From Brucella tritici (GTDB lineage Bacteria; Pseudomonadota; Alphaproteobacteria; Rhizobiales; Rhizobiaceae), in NCBI RefSeq assembly GCF_008932295.1, contig NZ_WBWA01000001.1:310001-374000 (forward strand): a stretch of 64,000 nt of DNA, in the 5' to 3' direction. The notes beneath the pieces are model-generated. The model worked only from the letters and a program-made list of their open reading frames with translations, did no database searches and was not told where the DNA came from. The translations under genes were made by a program, and so were the position numbers. The stretch's first letter is position 1; each line of letters opens with the position of its first letter. This document shows, piece after piece, positions 25,542 through 35,081 of this stretch.

Positions 25542-26812
25542 GCGGGCATTCGTCTCCTGTCTGGCATCCCTTCACCCAACACGCCATCGAACCGGCTTTC
25601 CACAGGATCGTCAAAACTGACGGTGCCTATCTGCAGGATGAAACCGGAAGGTCGGTGCTGGATGCCATATCGTCCTGGTGGGTGATTACCCATGGGCACC
25701 GCCATCCGACAATCATGACGGCGATCCAGAATGCGCTGGAAAACTTCGACCAGATCATCTTTGCCGAGTTCACTCACGAGCCAGCAGAAAGGTTGGCGCA
25801 GAAACTGGTCGAGGTCGCTCCACAGGGCCTCGCCCATGTGTTCTATTCCGACAGTGGTTCCACAGCGGTCGAAGTTGCGATCAAGATGGCGCTCGGTTTC
25901 CATCACAACAGAAACGAACCGCGCTCACGCATCGTCGTGATGGAACATAGCTATCACGGCGATACGATTGGCACCATGTCCGCTGGCGCGCGTGGTGTTT
26001 TCAACGCGGCGTATGAACCTTTGCTGTTTCAGGTCGACACCATCCCGTTTCCGTCGGCAGGCCGAGAGCAGGAAACACTTGATGCGCTGGAGCAGTTCTG
26101 CCGCAATGGCGAGGTTGCAGCCCTGCTGATAGAGCCGCTTGTTCTGGGTGCAGGCGGAATGAAAATCTATTCCGCGCATATGCTGGCCGAATTCCGTCGG
26201 GTCACGCAACAATACGGAACACTTCTGATCGCCGATGAAGTGATGACCGGATGGGGACGCACCGGCACGATGTTCGCCTGCGAACAGGCACCCGTCACCC
26301 CGGATATTCTGTGTCTTTCCAAAGGCATTACAGGCGGCGCTCTTCCGCTGGCTGCAACGCTCAGCACGGCTGAAATCTTCGACGCGCATTTCTCGAAGGA
26401 TCGCAGCCGAACGTTCTTTCATTCCAGTTCCTACACAGCTAACCCGATTGCCTGCGCCGCCGCATGCGCCAATATCGAAGTCTGGCAAACGGAACCCGTT
26501 GCGGATCGTATCAAGACGCTCGGTCAATGGCATTCCGAACGGCTTACGCGCTTTCAGGGCGACCGTCGTTTCACCAATCTGCGCCAGCAGGGCACCATCG
26601 CAGCCCTCGACCTTGCCGTCGAGCAGACCGGCTACCTTTCCGATGCGGGACCGAAGTTGAAAGCCTTCTTCCGTGAAAGCGGTGTGCTTCTGCGTCCGCT
26701 CGGCGATGTGATCTATCTGATGCCGCCCTATTGCGTGACCCCTGCCGATCTGGACCTCGCCTATGACGCGATTGATGCGGCGGCGGACATGATAAGGGGC
26801 GGGACGCGATGA
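25538..26812 (+). CDS. bioA: Adenosylmethionine-8-amino-7-oxononanoate aminotransferase
   Basis: A 424-residue class III PLP aminotransferase that makes 7,8-diaminononanoate using SAM as amino donor. Recognisable parts are the N-terminal [15 protein letters not shown] near residue 46 (substrate pocket), [17 protein letters not shown] near residue 104, [11 protein letters not shown] near residue 235 and the PLP lysine in [15 protein letters not shown] near residue 265. The four-base overlaps on both sides couple its translation to bioD and bioZ. Confidence 0.96.
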   Translation: MSGHSSPVWHPFTQHAIEPAFHRIVKTDGAYLQDETGRSVLDAISSWWVITHGHRHPTIMTAIQNALENFDQIIFAEFTHEPAERLAQKLVEVAPQGLAHVFYSDSGSTAVEVAIKMALGFHHNRNEPRSRIVVMEHSYHGDTIGTMSAGARGVFNAAYEPLLFQVDTIPFPSAGREQETLDALEQFCRNGEVAALLIEPLVLGAGGMKIYSAHMLAEFRRVTQQYGTLLIADEVMTGWGRTGTMFACEQAPVTPDILCLSKGITGGALPLAATLSTAEIFDAHFSKDRSRTFFHSSSYTANPIACAAACANIEVWQTEPVADRIKTLGQWHSERLTRFQGDRRFTNLRQQGTIAALDLAVEQTGYLSDAGPKLKAFFRESGVLLRPLGDVIYLMPPYCVTPADLDLAYDAIDAAADMIRGGTR

Positions 26813-27762
26813 GCATTTCGAGCCGTATAGCGGGCTTCGGCCATTATGTGCCGGAGCGCCGTGTTGACAACGCCGAACTGGAACAGCGTCTCGGACTTGA
26901 AGCTGGCTGGATCGAAAGACGCACCGGCATTCACGAACGACGTTGGGCCGCACCGGACGAAACCCTGACGGACATGGCGATGAAGGCCGGGCAAATGGCA
27001 CTCCACGACGCCGGTGTTCCACACAATTCGGTGGCGCTCGTCATTCTGGCTACATCGACGCCCGATCATCTCCTGCCGCCTTCCGCGCCCCTTCTCGCTC
27101 ACAAGCTGGGTCTGGAAAACTGCGGCGGGATCGATCTTGCAGGGGCTTGTTCCGGGTTTCTATATGCCCTCGTGCTGGCCGATGGTTTCGTAAAAAACTT
27201 CCGCAAATCGGTTCTGGTGGTCGCTGCCAATATATTGAGCCGCCGCATCAATATGGAGGAGCGCAACACGGCAATTCTCTTCGCGGACGCTGCTGGAGCC
27301 GTTCTGCTCGCACCGTCAAACGACCCACATGCCGGGCTGCGTGGATCGGCGCTCACATCTGATGGCGGACATTATAGCCTGATCTCCATTCCGGCTGGTG
27401 ATTCAAGAATGACCATGCGAGACGGCAAAGCCGTCTTTACGCAGGCCGTTCGCATGATGACGCGTTGTGCAGCGGATGTGCTTGAACAGGCAAAGCTTGC
27501 TGCCGCCGATGTGGACAGGTTCTTTCCCCATCAGGCCAATGCGCGCATGATCGATACGGTCTGCGACCAACTGCATCTGCCTGCTTCTATCGCGGCGAGG
27601 ACCATCGGCGCGTTCGGTAATTCATCTGCGGCGACAATCCCGCTTTCGTTGTCGCTGGCAGCGGAATCGCGCGCTTTCCACCCCGGAGAGCGGCTGCTCC
27701 TATCTGCTGCCGGAGCCGGAATGCTTGCTGGTTCAGTGGCCTGGAAAATTGGCGACAGATAA
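26809..27762 (+). CDS. bioZ: BioZ, KAS III-like enzyme of biotin precursor synthesis
   Basis: A 317-residue homologue of FabH. The catalytic triad is present: C114 in [13 protein letters not shown]241 in [11 protein letters not shown] and N271 in [15 protein letters not shown]. In Agrobacterium and Brucella, BioZ condenses glutaryl-CoA with malonyl-ACP to start pimeloyl-ACP synthesis, replacing BioC/BioH (established). Position at the end of bioBFDA, coupled by ATGA, supports this over a housekeeping FabH role. The stop at 27760-27762 is followed by an AT-rich region without a clear hairpin. Confidence 0.95.
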   Translation: MSISSRIAGFGHYVPERRVDNAELEQRLGLEAGWIERRTGIHERRWAAPDETLTDMAMKAGQMALHDAGVPHNSVALVILATSTPDHLLPPSAPLLAHKLGLENCGGIDLAGACSGFLYALVLADGFVKNFRKSVLVVAANILSRRINMEERNTAILFADAAGAVLLAPSNDPHAGLRGSALTSDGGHYSLISIPAGDSRMTMRDGKAVFTQAVRMMTRCAADVLEQAKLAAADVDRFFPHQANARMIDTVCDQLHLPASIAARTIGAFGNSSAATIPLSLSLAAESRAFHPGERLLLSAAGAGMLAGSVAWKIGDR

Positions 27763-28117
27763 ATGCAGCCACGGCTTGAATTATGACATCGGCCTTTCCG
27801 ATGCGACCGAGATGGCTGTCAAAGGAGTATCCTCGTCAAACATCTCCAAGAGGTTTCTCAGCAAATTCTCCTTGTGACGCTTATACACTTCAAGAATATT
27901 ATCCGACCATCCGACAGCCAGGCAATTGATAATATTTACATATATCTAATATGAGTTATTAAAAAATACTAATTCAACTTTAGAATACGAAATTCTAAAG
28001 CAAATAATATTAATACAACTTTCGTCCTGTTGATAAAATATTCGCTCAAGATGATAAGTGAGCCATATTTTCTAAGAGACTATTTGGCTTGCAATTTAGC
28101 CGAGGGACAGGAGCATT
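27763..28117. other. AT-rich intergenic region upstream of the broken autotransporter
   Basis: No coding region is supported in these 355 bases. From about 27840 the sequence becomes strikingly AT-rich with many A and T tracts, unlike the GC-rich genes on either side. It holds the palindrome at 27978-28000 and ends with a GGGACAGGAG ribosome binding site ahead of ATG 28118. Composition suggests a transferred or curved-DNA promoter region for the surface protein gene. Confidence 0.7.
27978..28000. promoter_or_regulatory. Palindrome CTTTAGAAT-N5-ATTCTAAAG, Irr-box-like
   Basis: A perfect 9-5-9 inverted repeat 118 bases before the autotransporter start. Its TTTAGAA/TTCTAAA halves resemble the iron-control element bound by Irr in Rhizobiales, though I am not certain the spacer matches the consensus. 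If functional, it would tie the surface protein to iron or haem status. Confidence 0.5.
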
Positions 28118-28879
28118 ATGAAATATTCAACCCGAGCAAATTACGCCACTTCATCTGCCAGAATTGCGCACAGGTGCGCGCGGGCAATAGCTCATAACTT
28201 GCCCCGCCGCATTTGCACTCTACCGCTTCCTATTCGGTTATTGCTTTAGTAGGTGCAGCAACAATCGCAGTGACCAGTTCCGTCAGGGCCGACGACTATC
28301 ATTTTATCGGCAAAAACGTCCCTCTCGACAACTGGGAAAACCAACCTCCTGGGCTGTAGGCAAGACACCGGGCGGCACGGATCGGGCAATCATATCCGGC
28401 ACCGCAACCGGAATTCTGCCTGGTGTAGGTTCAACTATCGGTTCGATATGGATAACCGAAACCAGCGCTCTGAGGACTTTCAATCAGGCTACAAGCGCTG
28501 CCACGATTACAATCAATGGCGTTGATGGTACCGTCGTATCGGACGCCAACCGGATGATCAATTTTTTCCGAGAGACAAACTTAGGCGGCAATATATCCAT
28601 TCAAGCGACCAACGAGGCGGGTGGCGGGTTCAGCTTCTACCCGCCCACCTGTTGGATCAGGCGTGAAGAGGTTCCTTGATACAAATGGCTATACGTTGAC
28701 GTTTGATCCGGTGAATGCCGCCAACGTTATGAATGTAACCGATGGTATGAAATTATTGGCTCGGGAAATCTGATCAAAACTGGAGCGGGACTCCTGAGCA
28801 TTGAAGGATACACCGATAATACGGCACACCCTTCATCACCGGCTGTGTATTCGGAAGTACCTGGATTCAACAAGGCACG
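28118..28879 (+). pseudogene. Autotransporter 5' region, multiply frameshifted
   Basis: Starting at ATG 28118 (after GGGACAGGAG), the coding potential of an autotransporter N-terminus can be followed only by changing frame about five times: near 28200-28230, 28335, 28650, 28745 and 28850. The pieces are coherent: a hydrophobic signal-like segment (SVIALVGAATIAVTSSVRADD), then passenger sequence with SWAVGKTPGGTDRAIISGTA, DTNGYTLTFDPVNAANVMNV, and IIGSGNLIKTGAGLLSIEG, each typical of beta-helix passengers. Stops occur in each frame between pieces. It is therefore either a decayed gene or a cluster of sequencing errors; genes on both sides read cleanly. The intact distal part follows in frame at 28880. 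Confidence 0.8.
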
Positions 28880-30466
28880 TTGACCCTGATAGGCACCGCC
28901 AGCCTACGGAATTCGAGTAATGTTCATGTCGACGGCATTCTCGATATTTCTGCGACAGCCGATGGCCTCTATGATCTTCTCGGAATTCCCGGTGGCACAA
29001 GCGTAGCTGTCCTGGCCGGCAATGGCAGTATCTTGCTCGGCGCACGCAATCTAACCTTGAACGAAGGCGGGAGCGACTTTGCCGGACAGATTTCAGGAAC
29101 CGGAAAGCTGATCTTCCAGCAAGGCACCTCCGCTCTTACTGGCGAAAGCACTTATAGCGGCGGCACAGATATCATCGATGCACGCCTGAATACCGGGAAT
29201 GCCAAGGCATTGGGCAGTGGCACAGTCACCATGCAAGGCAATGCCACGCTCGATCTCAATGGCAATGGTCAGACTATTGCAGGTCTTTCAAACGCTGGAA
29301 CTATCAAATTCGGCACAAAGGCAGGAACCACACTGACAGTTGCCGGCAACTACACTGGCAACGGCGTTATTGTCCTCAATACCGTTCTTGGCGGCGATGG
29401 CTCTCCCACGGACAGGCTTGTGATCACTGGCGATACGTCAGGAAGTTCAACATTACAGGTCAACAACCTCAAGGGTGAAGGTGCGCCAACCGTCGAAGGC
29501 ATCAAGATCATTGACGTCGCTGGCAGTTCCGACGGCACGTTTTCCCTCAATGGGGATTATGAAATTCAAGGCGAGCAGGCTATCGTAGCCGGAGCATATG
29601 CTTATCAGCTTCACAAGAACGGGAAAGCCGACACGACGGACGGCGATTGGTATCTGCGTTCAACATTGAAGCCCAAAGCAGCCGATCCGATAACACCACC
29701 GACCTCCACAAAGCCGCTATATCAGGCGGGAGCGCCGCTCTATGAAGCTTATCCGCAGGTGCTTCAGGCGTTGAACGGATTGTCCTCACTGCAGCAACGC
29801 GTAGGTGACCGTTATTGGGTTGCGCAAGGGAGTGACGGTACGATCGATACTGAAGGCTATGGCCTTGGTGCGACACTGACCTGGTATGGCAACAGTGGCA
29901 CTTATGTCGACGGTCAGGTTCAAGCTAACTGGTTCGACAGCAATCTTTCGTCTGTGACGGCGGAAAGAGGCATGTCCGATGGCAACAAGGGCTTGGGCTT
30001 TACGGTGGGCTTGGAAACAGGAAAACGGTTTGCCGCTGCGCCAAACTGGACGCTGACACCACAAGCACAGCTTATCTATTCGTCGGTTGATTTCAACAGC
30101 TTCAACGACACATTCGGGGTCCGCGTATCGCTCAAGGATGGCGATAGCCTCAACGGTCGCCTTGGTCTTTCAGCCGATTATCACGAAAGCTGGCAGGCTG
30201 CGAACGGGTTGGTCTCCAGCGCCAATGTGTATGGCATCGTCAATCTCTATTATGAGTTTCTGGACGGTGCCCGTACCGATCTTGCCGGGACCGGCCTCGG
30301 CATCAGGAACGAGAGATTCTGGGGCGGCGTCGGCCTTGGCAATACGTATAGCTGGTTTGGCGGAAAATATTCGCTTTATGGAGAAGGGTTGCTGAAGACC
30401 AGCCTTGCGCATCCGAGTGATAGTTTCGGCGAAAACGGCACGGTGGGCTTCAAGGTCTCATTCTGA
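28880..30466 (+). CDS. Autotransporter distal passenger and beta-barrel domain (5' part broken)
   Basis: A 528-residue open frame forms the 3' two thirds of an autotransporter adhesin. Residues 1-250 carry passenger beta-helix repeats of the PATR type, such as ISGTGKLIFQQGTSALTGES and NTGNAKALGSGTVTM. A proline-rich linker (PKAADPITPPTSTKP) is near residue 270. Residues 290-528 are the autotransporter barrel, with GLGATLTWYGNSGTYVDGQ near residue 330, alternating strands, and a terminal Phe in VGFKVSF as needed for BAM recognition. The TTG at 28880 is only where the frame opens, not a natural start; a native product would need the frameshifted region upstream. Without a signal peptide this part alone cannot reach the outer membrane. 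Confidence 0.82.
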   Translation: MTLIGTASLRNSSNVHVDGILDISATADGLYDLLGIPGGTSVAVLAGNGSILLGARNLTLNEGGSDFAGQISGTGKLIFQQGTSALTGESTYSGGTDIIDARLNTGNAKALGSGTVTMQGNATLDLNGNGQTIAGLSNAGTIKFGTKAGTTLTVAGNYTGNGVIVLNTVLGGDGSPTDRLVITGDTSGSSTLQVNNLKGEGAPTVEGIKIIDVAGSSDGTFSLNGDYEIQGEQAIVAGAYAYQLHKNGKADTTDGDWYLRSTLKPKAADPITPPTSTKPLYQAGAPLYEAYPQVLQALNGLSSLQQRVGDRYWVAQGSDGTIDTEGYGLGATLTWYGNSGTYVDGQVQANWFDSNLSSVTAERGMSDGNKGLGFTVGLETGKRFAAAPNWTLTPQAQLIYSSVDFNSFNDTFGVRVSLKDGDSLNGRLGLSADYHESWQAANGLVSSANVYGIVNLYYEFLDGARTDLAGTGLGIRNERFWGGVGLGNTYSWFGGKYSLYGEGLLKTSLAHPSDSFGENGTVGFKVSF

Positions 30467-30503
30467 CGCAACGATAACAGGTCGTATGAGATGACTGCAT
30501 AAC

Positions 30504-30533
30504 AGGCGGCGACAGGATATTCCGTCGCCGCCT
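30504..30533. terminator. Bidirectional terminator
   Basis: AGGCGGCGAC-N10-GTCGCCGCCT, a perfect 10-bp stem followed by an AT-rich stretch with TTTTT, between the convergent autotransporter and pentitol operon. Confidence 0.85.
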
Positions 30534-30547
30534 ATTCATTTTTCAAG

Positions 30548-32164
30548 TTAGTTCAAGCTATTCATGGAGCGTATCTGGCGTGCAGTTGCCTGCAAAAGTG
30601 TAAAAGCCTCAAAACGTCCCTCATGCCATTTGGCGCGCTCGGCATCCGGCCTGTTCACCTCTCCGAGTTCCGACATTGCATGCATCGCAGAAGCCAGATC
30701 AGGATAACCACCTGCGGCCACCGCACCCAACATGGCTGAGCCGAGCAGAACAGGTTCCGGCGAAGTGGAAGCGGCGATGACAAGGCCCGTCGTGTCAGCG
30801 AGCACCTGTCGCACCAGATGCGAACGAGCAGCTCCACCAGAAACGACGATAGTATCCGTCACGATACCCTTTGCCTTTTGCGCCTCGACGATTTGCCGTG
30901 CGCCATAGCCAAGCCCGCACAGCCCAGCCAGATAAAGTGCCGTCAGACTATCGATCCCGGCATCGAGATCAAGTCCGGCAATGATCGCGCGCGCATCGGG
31001 ATCAGCGAACGGTGCACGATTACCGAGGAATTCCGGCACAACGTGAATGTTGCCGATGATCGCAGCCGCCTTTTCAATGCCACCCCTCGCCTCGACTTCG
31101 GCAGCGAGACTGTCGGCAAGCCCCTTGCCTTCGTCAGCCGCCTGCTTTTCAGCTTCTGCCGCGAAAGGATGCATGTGGATCAGATGATCGATAGCGGCAC
31201 CGGCTGCCGACTGGCCGCCTTCGTTGAGCCACAAGCCCGGAACCATCGCCGAATAGTACGGGCCCCAGACACCATCCACGAAAACCGGCTGTTCGGTGGT
31301 CGTCATGGTACAGGCCGACGTGCCGAACACATAGGCCATGCGCGACAAAATCCGACCTTCCGAACCGCGCGCTCCAACCGTGCCGATGCCACCCGCATGG
31401 GCGTCGATCAGACCGGCGGCAATTGCTGTGCCGGGCATGAGACCGAGTTCTGCCGCAGCCTGTTCGCTCAAGCCGCCAAGCTTCTCGCCACCCGCGCGAA
31501 CGTCGGTACCGATACGGGCGAAATTTTCATCCGCCAGTTCGCCAAGGCCCACTTCACGGAAATAAGTCTCGTCCCAGCGCTTTTCATGGCTGAGATAGGT
31601 CCATTTGCAGGTGACCGTGCAGGCGGAACGAGCAAGACTGCCGCAGGATTTCCATGTGAGAAAATCGGTCAGATCGAAAAACTGCCAGGCCGCAGCGAAA
31701 GTTTCAGGCTTGTTTTCCTTGAGCCAAAGCAGCTTCGGCGTTTCCATCTCGGGGGAAATGGTGCCGCCAACATAATCGAGCACCTTGGCCTTGGTCACAT
31801 TGATACGCTCAGCCTGACCGACTGCACGGTGATCCATCCACACGATGATGTCGCGTGCTGGATCGTTGGACGGACCGATGGCAAGCGGCTTGCCGCCCTC
31901 GCCCAGCACCACAAGCGAACATGTCGCGTCATAGCCGATACCGGCAATATCAGCCGGATCGACACCAGCAATCGCGACCGCTTCGCGCACACTTTCGCAC
32001 ACGGCCTGCCATATATTGGCGCTCGACTGCTCGACAATGCTGCCCGCCTCACGCCAGATTGTGATATCGCGCTTGGCCGAAGAAAGCATGGTGCCGCTGG
32101 CATCGAAAAGACCGGCGCGGGCGCTGCCGGTGCCGACATCGACGCCCAGATAATAGCTGGTCAT
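30548..32164 (-). CDS. FGGY-family carbohydrate kinase, probable D-ribulokinase
   Basis: A 538-residue kinase with the two-domain actin-like fold. The N-terminal phosphate-binding stretch is YYLGVDVGTGSARAGLFD, the catalytic-base region VWMDHRAVGQAERIN contains the conserved Asp, and the C-terminal FGGY signature region is DTIVVSGGAARSHLVRQVLAD. The size and the DxxTxSARAG start fit the ribulokinase/ribitol-kinase branch. ATG 32164 has GGGAG six bases upstream; the ATG at 32176 is less favoured. It lies 12 bases after the dehydrogenase in the same operon, so it most likely phosphorylates D-ribulose produced from ribitol, yielding ribulose-5-phosphate. Exact sugar is inference. Confidence 0.88.
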   Translation of the reverse strand: MTSYYLGVDVGTGSARAGLFDASGTMLSSAKRDITIWREAGSIVEQSSANIWQAVCESVREAVAIAGVDPADIAGIGYDATCSLVVLGEGGKPLAIGPSNDPARDIIVWMDHRAVGQAERINVTKAKVLDYVGGTISPEMETPKLLWLKENKPETFAAAWQFFDLTDFLTWKSCGSLARSACTVTCKWTYLSHEKRWDETYFREVGLGELADENFARIGTDVRAGGEKLGGLSEQAAAELGLMPGTAIAAGLIDAHAGGIGTVGARGSEGRILSRMAYVFGTSACTMTTTEQPVFVDGVWGPYYSAMVPGLWLNEGGQSAAGAAIDHLIHMHPFAAEAEKQAADEGKGLADSLAAEVEARGGIEKAAAIIGNIHVVPEFLGNRAPFADPDARAIIAGLDLDAGIDSLTALYLAGLCGLGYGARQIVEAQKAKGIVTDTIVVSGGAARSHLVRQVLADTTGLVIAASTSPEPVLLGSAMLGAVAAGGYPDLASAMHAMSELGEVNRPDAERAKWHEGRFEAFTLLQATARQIRSMNSLN

Positions 32165-32176
32165 GGTCGCTCCCAT

Positions 32177-32905
32177 TTACAGATCGAGGCTCTGTGGAAG
32201 AATGACCAGATCGCGAATGGTGATGTTGCGCGGGCGGGTCAGCATGAACATCACCGATTCCGCAACTTCCTTCGGTTCCATCAGACTGCCGTTAGCCAGC
32301 GCTTCGTCCAGCTTGGCCTTCGGCCAGTCGCTGATGAGTGCGGTTACGACCGGCCCCGGCAGAACGCCACCGACGCGAATACCGTGTGGAGCGACCTGAC
32401 GGCGAACTGTGTGCACAAAAGCCTGAACGGCATGTTTGGATGCCGTATAGATCGGCTCCCAGATTACCGGCACGACGCCTGCGACGGAGCTTGTCATGAT
32501 GATGTCGCCAGTCTTGCGTTCCATCATATGCGGCAGCACAGCATGGATGGTGCGGAAGGCCGCGTTGATATTGAGGTTCAACATGCGGTCCCATGCATCC
32601 GGGTCGCCTTCCCAGAGAGGTCCGCCAATATAGGCACCCGCATTGGCGTGGAACACGTCGAGCTGGCCTGCCTGTTCGAGTATCTGCGGCATCATAGTGG
32701 CGACGGATGCCGGATTGAGCAGATCGATGACCAGCGGTTTGGCCTTGTCGCCGAGTTCGGTACATTTTTCCTTCAGCGCCTTCTCGTCACGGTCGATGAG
32801 AAACACCGTCATGCCCGCTTCAATCATGTGCTTTGCGCATTCGAAGCCGATGCCAGAAGCAGCACCGGTAACGGCGCCGACTTTTCCATTGAGATCCTGA
32901 GCCAT
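32177..32905 (-). CDS. Short-chain dehydrogenase, probable ribitol 2-dehydrogenase
   Basis: A 242-residue classical SDR. The NAD-binding motif is [12 protein letters not shown] at residues 14-25, with D in LIDRDEKA favouring NAD; the NAG motif is [10 protein letters not shown], and the catalytic Ser-Tyr-Lys set is in TSSVAGV, YTASK. It resembles ribitol 2-dehydrogenases of rhizobia and would oxidise a pentitol to a ketopentose. It is preceded by AAGGA and flanked by a permease (17-base gap) and the kinase. Arabitol or xylitol remain possible substrates. Confidence 0.88.
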   Translation of the reverse strand: MAQDLNGKVGAVTGAASGIGFECAKHMIEAGMTVFLIDRDEKALKEKCTELGDKAKPLVIDLLNPASVATMMPQILEQAGQLDVFHANAGAYIGGPLWEGDPDAWDRMLNLNINAAFRTIHAVLPHMMERKTGDIIMTSSVAGVVPVIWEPIYTASKHAVQAFVHTVRRQVAPHGIRVGGVLPGPVVTALISDWPKAKLDEALANGSLMEPKEVAESVMFMLTRPRNITIRDLVILPQSLDL

Positions 32906-32922
32906 TTTCAGTCCTTACAGGT

Positions 32923-34167
32923 TTAAGCGCGACCGTGCGACTGGCGCGAGCGGCGGGCAAGGGAGTCGACAATAACGGCGATGGCGAGCACTGCGCCGGT
33001 AATCATGTAGCGAAGCGAAGATGAGAGATCTAGCAGCGTCAAACCGCTGGCAATCGACTGGATGACGATAATGCCAAGCAGAGCCGACCAGGCGTTGCCA
33101 CGTCCGCCAAAGAGGCTAGTGCCGCCGATGACCGCTGCTGCAATCGCGTTTAGATTGACGTCGCCAGTGCCTGCCTGCTGGCTGGAGGAAGCAAGACGCG
33201 CCGCAGCCAGAATGCCACCTGCGGCGGCCAGAACCGAACAGGTCATGAAAGCCGACATATAGATGAATTTCACATTGATACCGGCGCGGCGTGCGGCTTC
33301 ACGGTTGCCGCCGACCGCCTGCATGGCCCGCCCCCACTGGGTGCGGGTGAGTGCGTAGTTCATCGCGATTACCAGCGCCACGAACAGGCCGAACATCCAC
33401 GGCACACCGCGCGACTGGTTGAGATAAAACACGGCACCGCCAACAATGACCGTGATGACGATGGCCTTGAGCGCGATCCCGACCGACGACGGCGCTGACA
33501 GACCGGCTTCACGACGGCGCTGCGCAGAGCGGAACCCGGTGAAAAAGATCGCAAGCCCGGCAATCAGCACCAACGCATAGGATAGCGGACGCGGCATAAC
33601 CAGAAGCTGGCCGAAACTCACGAGCCAGGAACCATAAGGCAGGTTGATCGAGCCGGTATTGCCCAGCAGATAAAGCTGAAGGCCAAGCGCCGCCAACAGA
33701 CCAGCCAGCGTGGAAACGAAGCTTGGCATGCTGAAACGATTATAGAGAAATGCGTAAAGCAGGCCGATCAACGCGCCGCTGCACAGCGCCGCCAGCATCG
33801 CAAAGCCGACGGGCCAGCCATGATTGACCCAAAGCACACCGACGATGGCTGAAGCCAGACCGCTAACCGAACCGACAGAGAGGTCGATTTCACCCAGCAT
33901 CAGGATGCAGACAATACCGAGCGAAATCACGCCAATAGTCGAACAATCGAACAGCAGGTTAACGAGATTGTTGCTCGACAGAAAAACCGGGTTCAACGTC
34001 TGGAAAACGGTCCAGATGATAACAAGACCGACAATAACCGGCAGCGATCCAAGATCGCCCGAACGAACACGGTCGAAGAAATTGCGCAGCGCACCTGAAA
34101 CGCCTTCGTCATGGCGCACGCGTGTATCCTGTCGATCAAGAGGGGTATTTCCGGTTGCCTGATTCAT
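32923..34167 (-). CDS. Sugar/polyol ABC transporter permease (XylH-like)
   Basis: A 414-residue inner-membrane permease of the BPD_transp_2 family. A soluble N-terminal extension of about 40 residues (MNQATGNTPLDRQDTRVRHD) precedes ten or more hydrophobic segments. Family stretches are LGIVCILMLGEIDLSVGSVS near residue 90 and VIGGTSLFGGRGNAWSALLG near residue 350. The length, longer than RbsC, is typical of XylH. It overlaps the ATPase stop by one base (TAATG), so the two are co-translated. Only one permease gene is present, so the channel is a homodimer. Confidence 0.92.
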   Translation of the reverse strand: MNQATGNTPLDRQDTRVRHDEGVSGALRNFFDRVRSGDLGSLPVIVGLVIIWTVFQTLNPVFLSSNNLVNLLFDCSTIGVISLGIVCILMLGEIDLSVGSVSGLASAIVGVLWVNHGWPVGFAMLAALCSGALIGLLYAFLYNRFSMPSFVSTLAGLLAALGLQLYLLGNTGSINLPYGSWLVSFGQLLVMPRPLSYALVLIAGLAIFFTGFRSAQRRREAGLSAPSSVGIALKAIVITVIVGGAVFYLNQSRGVPWMFGLFVALVIAMNYALTRTQWGRAMQAVGGNREAARRAGINVKFIYMSAFMTCSVLAAAGGILAAARLASSSQQAGTGDVNLNAIAAAVIGGTSLFGGRGNAWSALLGIIVIQSIASGLTLLDLSSSLRYMITGAVLAIAVIVDSLARRSRQSHGRA

Positions 34168-34997
34168 TATGCTTCTCCCCGATCATGGACCTGACCGGTT
34201 TCATGCTGTGCCTGACGCCGTTCGGCACGGCGGGAAACGGAATTGCTGCTTGCCCCGGTAATGGCTGCGACCAGTTCTTCATTCGAGGAATCCGGATAGA
34301 GAACACCATTATTGCGGCCAAGCCGCAGCACGACAATGCGGTCCGCGACGGCACGCACGTCTTCCATATTATGGCTAATCATCAAGACACCGAGCCCACG
34401 GTCGCGGACACGCTCGATAAGGTCGAGAACCTCGGCCGTCTGTGCAACGCCAAGTGCGGCCGTCGGTTCATCGAGCATGATGAGCTTGGGATCGAGCAGG
34501 AGCGAACGCGAGATCGCAACCGTCTGGCGCTGACCACCCGACAGGGACGCGACCGGCTCGCGTACGCTCGGGATACGAGCGGAAAGCTCGTTCAGAAGCT
34601 TCCACGCCTTGATCTCCATGGACACTTCGTCAAGGCGATAGGGGCTCATTTCGCGGCCAAGGAAAATATTGGCAACAACGTCGAGATTCTCGCAAAGCGC
34701 CAGATCCTGAAAGACCGTCGCAATGCCGAGATCGAGCGCAACGCCCGGCGACGAAAGCACAACCTTTTCGCCATTGAATTCGATACTGCCGGATGTCGGC
34801 TGATGGACGCCAGCCAGCGTCTTGATCAGGGTAGACTTTCCCGCGCCGTTATCGCCGACAAGAGCGACAACTTCGCCCGGAAAGACTTCCAGATCGATAT
34901 CTGTCAGCGCTGAAACGGCGCCGAAATTCTTGGATATGCCGCTTAGGCGCAGCACTGGCTGCTGCGACGACGCAGCGGCTTTGTGATCTTGGGACAT
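34167..34997 (-). CDS. Sugar/polyol ABC transporter ATP-binding protein, single domain
   Basis: A 276-residue ATPase with only one nucleotide-binding domain, unlike the 500-residue double-domain proteins of the two other carbohydrate importers in the window. Walker A is GDNGAGKST, signature LSGGQRQTVAISRSLLL, Walker B LIMLDEPTAALGV and switch His in MISHNMEDV. About 25 charged residues (ERRQAQHETGQVHDRGEA) form a tail. It would act as a homodimer with the neighbouring permease; single-domain ATPases are known in FrcA-type rhizobial sugar importers. Confidence 0.92.
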   Translation of the reverse strand: MSQDHKAAASSQQPVLRLSGISKNFGAVSALTDIDLEVFPGEVVALVGDNGAGKSTLIKTLAGVHQPTSGSIEFNGEKVVLSSPGVALDLGIATVFQDLALCENLDVVANIFLGREMSPYRLDEVSMEIKAWKLLNELSARIPSVREPVASLSGGQRQTVAISRSLLLDPKLIMLDEPTAALGVAQTAEVLDLIERVRDRGLGVLMISHNMEDVRAVADRIVVLRLGRNNGVLYPDSSNEELVAAITGASSNSVSRRAERRQAQHETGQVHDRGEA

Positions 34998-35081
34998 GAT
35001 CTCACTTTCCCTGGCATATAGCAGGATACGCCATTGCGCATCGAATTGCCCGGCCGGATAACCGGCCGGGCGTATCGCTAT

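Noticed and set aside
30818-32926. A 702-codon plus-strand open frame opposite the FGGY kinase and dehydrogenase genes
   Set aside because: It runs antisense across two well-identified genes, has no family motifs, and reflects third-position GC bias.
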